This document shows, piece by piece, positions 63,435 to 64,000 of a stretch of DNA of 64,000 nucleotides. The stretch's first letter is position 1. Each line of letters opens with the position of its first letter. Made by a program: the position numbers and the translations under genes. Under the pieces are notes generated by a model. The model saw only the letters and a list, made by a program, of their open reading frames with translations. It searched no databases and was not told where the DNA came from. The stretch lies in contig JASGCM010000010.1 of NCBI GenBank assembly GCA_030054175.1, positions 59,410 through 123,409 of the forward strand, read 5' to 3'. Origin of the DNA: Alphaproteobacteria bacterium (GTDB lineage: Bacteria; Pseudomonadota; Gammaproteobacteria; Burkholderiales; Burkholderiaceae_C).

Positions 63435-63479
63435 GAACAAGTCCTGCTAACTCGCTCAGTCGAGTCTTCAGGCGCTCAG

Positions 63480-63505
63480 AGCCCCGCACCACGCGGGGCT
63501 TTTTG
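63480..63505 (+). terminator. Intrinsic terminator downstream of tRNA-Ser
   Basis: 8-bp GC-rich stem AGCCCCGC / GCGGGGCT with loop ACCAC, followed by a run of five T. Clear rho-independent terminator. Confidence 0.9.
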
Positions 63506-63585
63506 CTTTGGGCTCCTGACTGACCCCATGGCCACCCACCCCCGAAATCCGTCTCAAACCCCGTTTCGTCTCAGAACCTCCTGAC

Positions 63586-63645
63586 TTTTTCGCCGTGGTA
63601 CGGCGGCAGGGGGTTGGCGAAAAATCGAGGTTTTGCCGCCGTACC
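63586..63645. repeat. Interleaved inverted repeats with pseudoknot topology
   Basis: Two perfect inverted repeats overlap in A-B-A'-B' order: TTTTTCGCC (63586-63594) with GGCGAAAAA (63616-63624), and GGTACGGCGGCA (63597-63608) with TGCCGCCGTACC (63634-63645). They cannot both form simple nested hairpins. Lies in a gene-free stretch between the tRNA terminator and the vsr remnant. Confidence 0.75.
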
Positions 63646-63666
63646 GATTGGAGGCTTGAACGATCT

Positions 63667-63948
63667 CTAGAGGCTGTGACCTTGGAAGCGACTGGACCGA
63701 TGCTGCAGGTCAGATATCAGATCAGACAGTCGCCTAGGGTTTGCCGCTTCGCACTGCCAAATCACAAGTACGTCCCATCCCATATTCCGCAGGCAGTCGG
63801 AAGCCTTCATATCGCGTACTTTGTTGCCAGCTAACTTGTTCATCCACCAGTCGGAACGTGTCTTGGGGATCCTAGAGTTCTTACAGCCCTCATGGCAGTG
63901 CCAAAAGCAACCGTGCACAAATACAACCGTCCGTAGACGGGGGAAGAC
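63667..63948 (-). pseudogene. vsr, very-short-patch repair endonuclease, truncated
   Basis: The frame encodes the C-terminal core of Vsr: RTVVFVHGCFWHCHEGCKN with zinc Cys, KTRSDWWMNK, N..RD, and GWDVLVIWQCE with the last zinc Cys. Reading upstream it stops at a TAA (about 63949) directly before VFPRLRTVV. The family's N-terminal domain and the catalytic Asp of the G.PD.V motif, which precede this point, are missing and not found in the other frames before the window end. So it is a remnant, or less likely starts at GTG 63918 as an inactive protein. AT-rich context suggests foreign DNA. Confidence 0.7.
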
Positions 63949-64000
63949 TTAGAATTTATCCGTAAATAATATTTATCTTCAGATTCACTTTGCGGAACGC
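63949..64000. other. AT-rich window end
   Basis: Upstream side of the vsr remnant, strongly AT-rich (for example TAAATAATATTTATC). No gene recognisable; it could hold the decayed 5' part of vsr or the edge of an insertion. Confidence 0.3.

Noticed and set aside
63595..63834. 79-codon plus-strand frame near the window end
   Set aside because: Overlaps the vsr remnant and the inverted repeats; no recognisable content.

Overview
The window looks like chromosomal DNA from a betaproteobacterium of the order Burkholderiales, most likely family Comamonadaceae. The grounds are generally high GC and two gene orders I know from that family: glyA-nrdR-(pilins)-ribD-ribE-ribBA-ribH-nusB-(aminotransferase)-ybgC-tolQRA, and cysS-(AlkA-type glycosylase)-accA-tilS-lysC-tRNA-Ser. 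There is no rRNA, no CRISPR array and no intact transposase gene. Species assignment is inference.

Layout. 1-2.9 kb: lower-GC segment with the 3' end of a large unrecognised gene, a CesT-type secretion chaperone and a papain-like protein that looks like a type III effector. 3.2-9.0 kb: NitT/TauT-type ABC importer, a Bug-type binding protein and a protein joining a thiol-dioxygenase-like cupin to four rhodanese modules. 9.1-14.4 kb: DMT exporter, RsuA, hydrolase, periplasmic beta-propeller, polysaccharide deacetylase, fatty acid hydroxylase family protein. 14.5-24.0 kb: nine-gene minus-strand operon for an R64-thin-pilus-like type IVb pilus, with its own promoter. 24.2-34.0 kb: purine/urate breakdown, split around a broken GntR regulator: M20 hydrolase, fused OHCU decarboxylase-allantoate amidohydrolase, allantoinase on one side; HIU hydrolase and xanthine dehydrogenase XdhABC on the other. 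34-39.9 kb: REP-like palindrome, hydrolase, O-acetylhomoserine sulfhydrylase, CBS protein, small HTH regulator, AroC, MFS transporter. 39.8-47.2 kb: compact minus-strand operon for riboflavin synthesis, NusB and Tol-Pal components. 47.3-49.9 kb: five degenerate type IVa minor pilins. 50-52.7 kb: nrdR interrupted by an in-frame amber codon, glyA preceded by a recognisable ZTP riboswitch, lytic transglycosylase. 52.8-63.4 kb: DUF349 protein, LpxH, two cyclophilins, TPR protein, CysS, glycosylase, AccA, TilS, aspartate kinase, tRNA-Ser(GCU). 63.4-64 kb: terminator, interleaved inverted repeats and a truncated vsr gene in AT-richer DNA, which looks like the edge of an island beside the tRNA.

How parts work together. 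The purine genes cover xanthine to urate (XdhABC), 5-hydroxyisourate to OHCU (UraH), OHCU to allantoin (UraD part), allantoin to allantoate (PuuE) and allantoate onward (amidohydrolase part); a urate-oxidising enzyme is not in the window. The pilus locus has pilot/TcpQ-like protein, secretin, PilO, PilP, ATPase, membrane platform and three pilin-like proteins, but no prepilin peptidase. The most unusual points are the chaperone-effector pair, the cupin-rhodanese fusion, the broken nrdR and GntR genes, a pilin with almost no leader, and the A-B-A'-B' inverted repeats after the tRNA.
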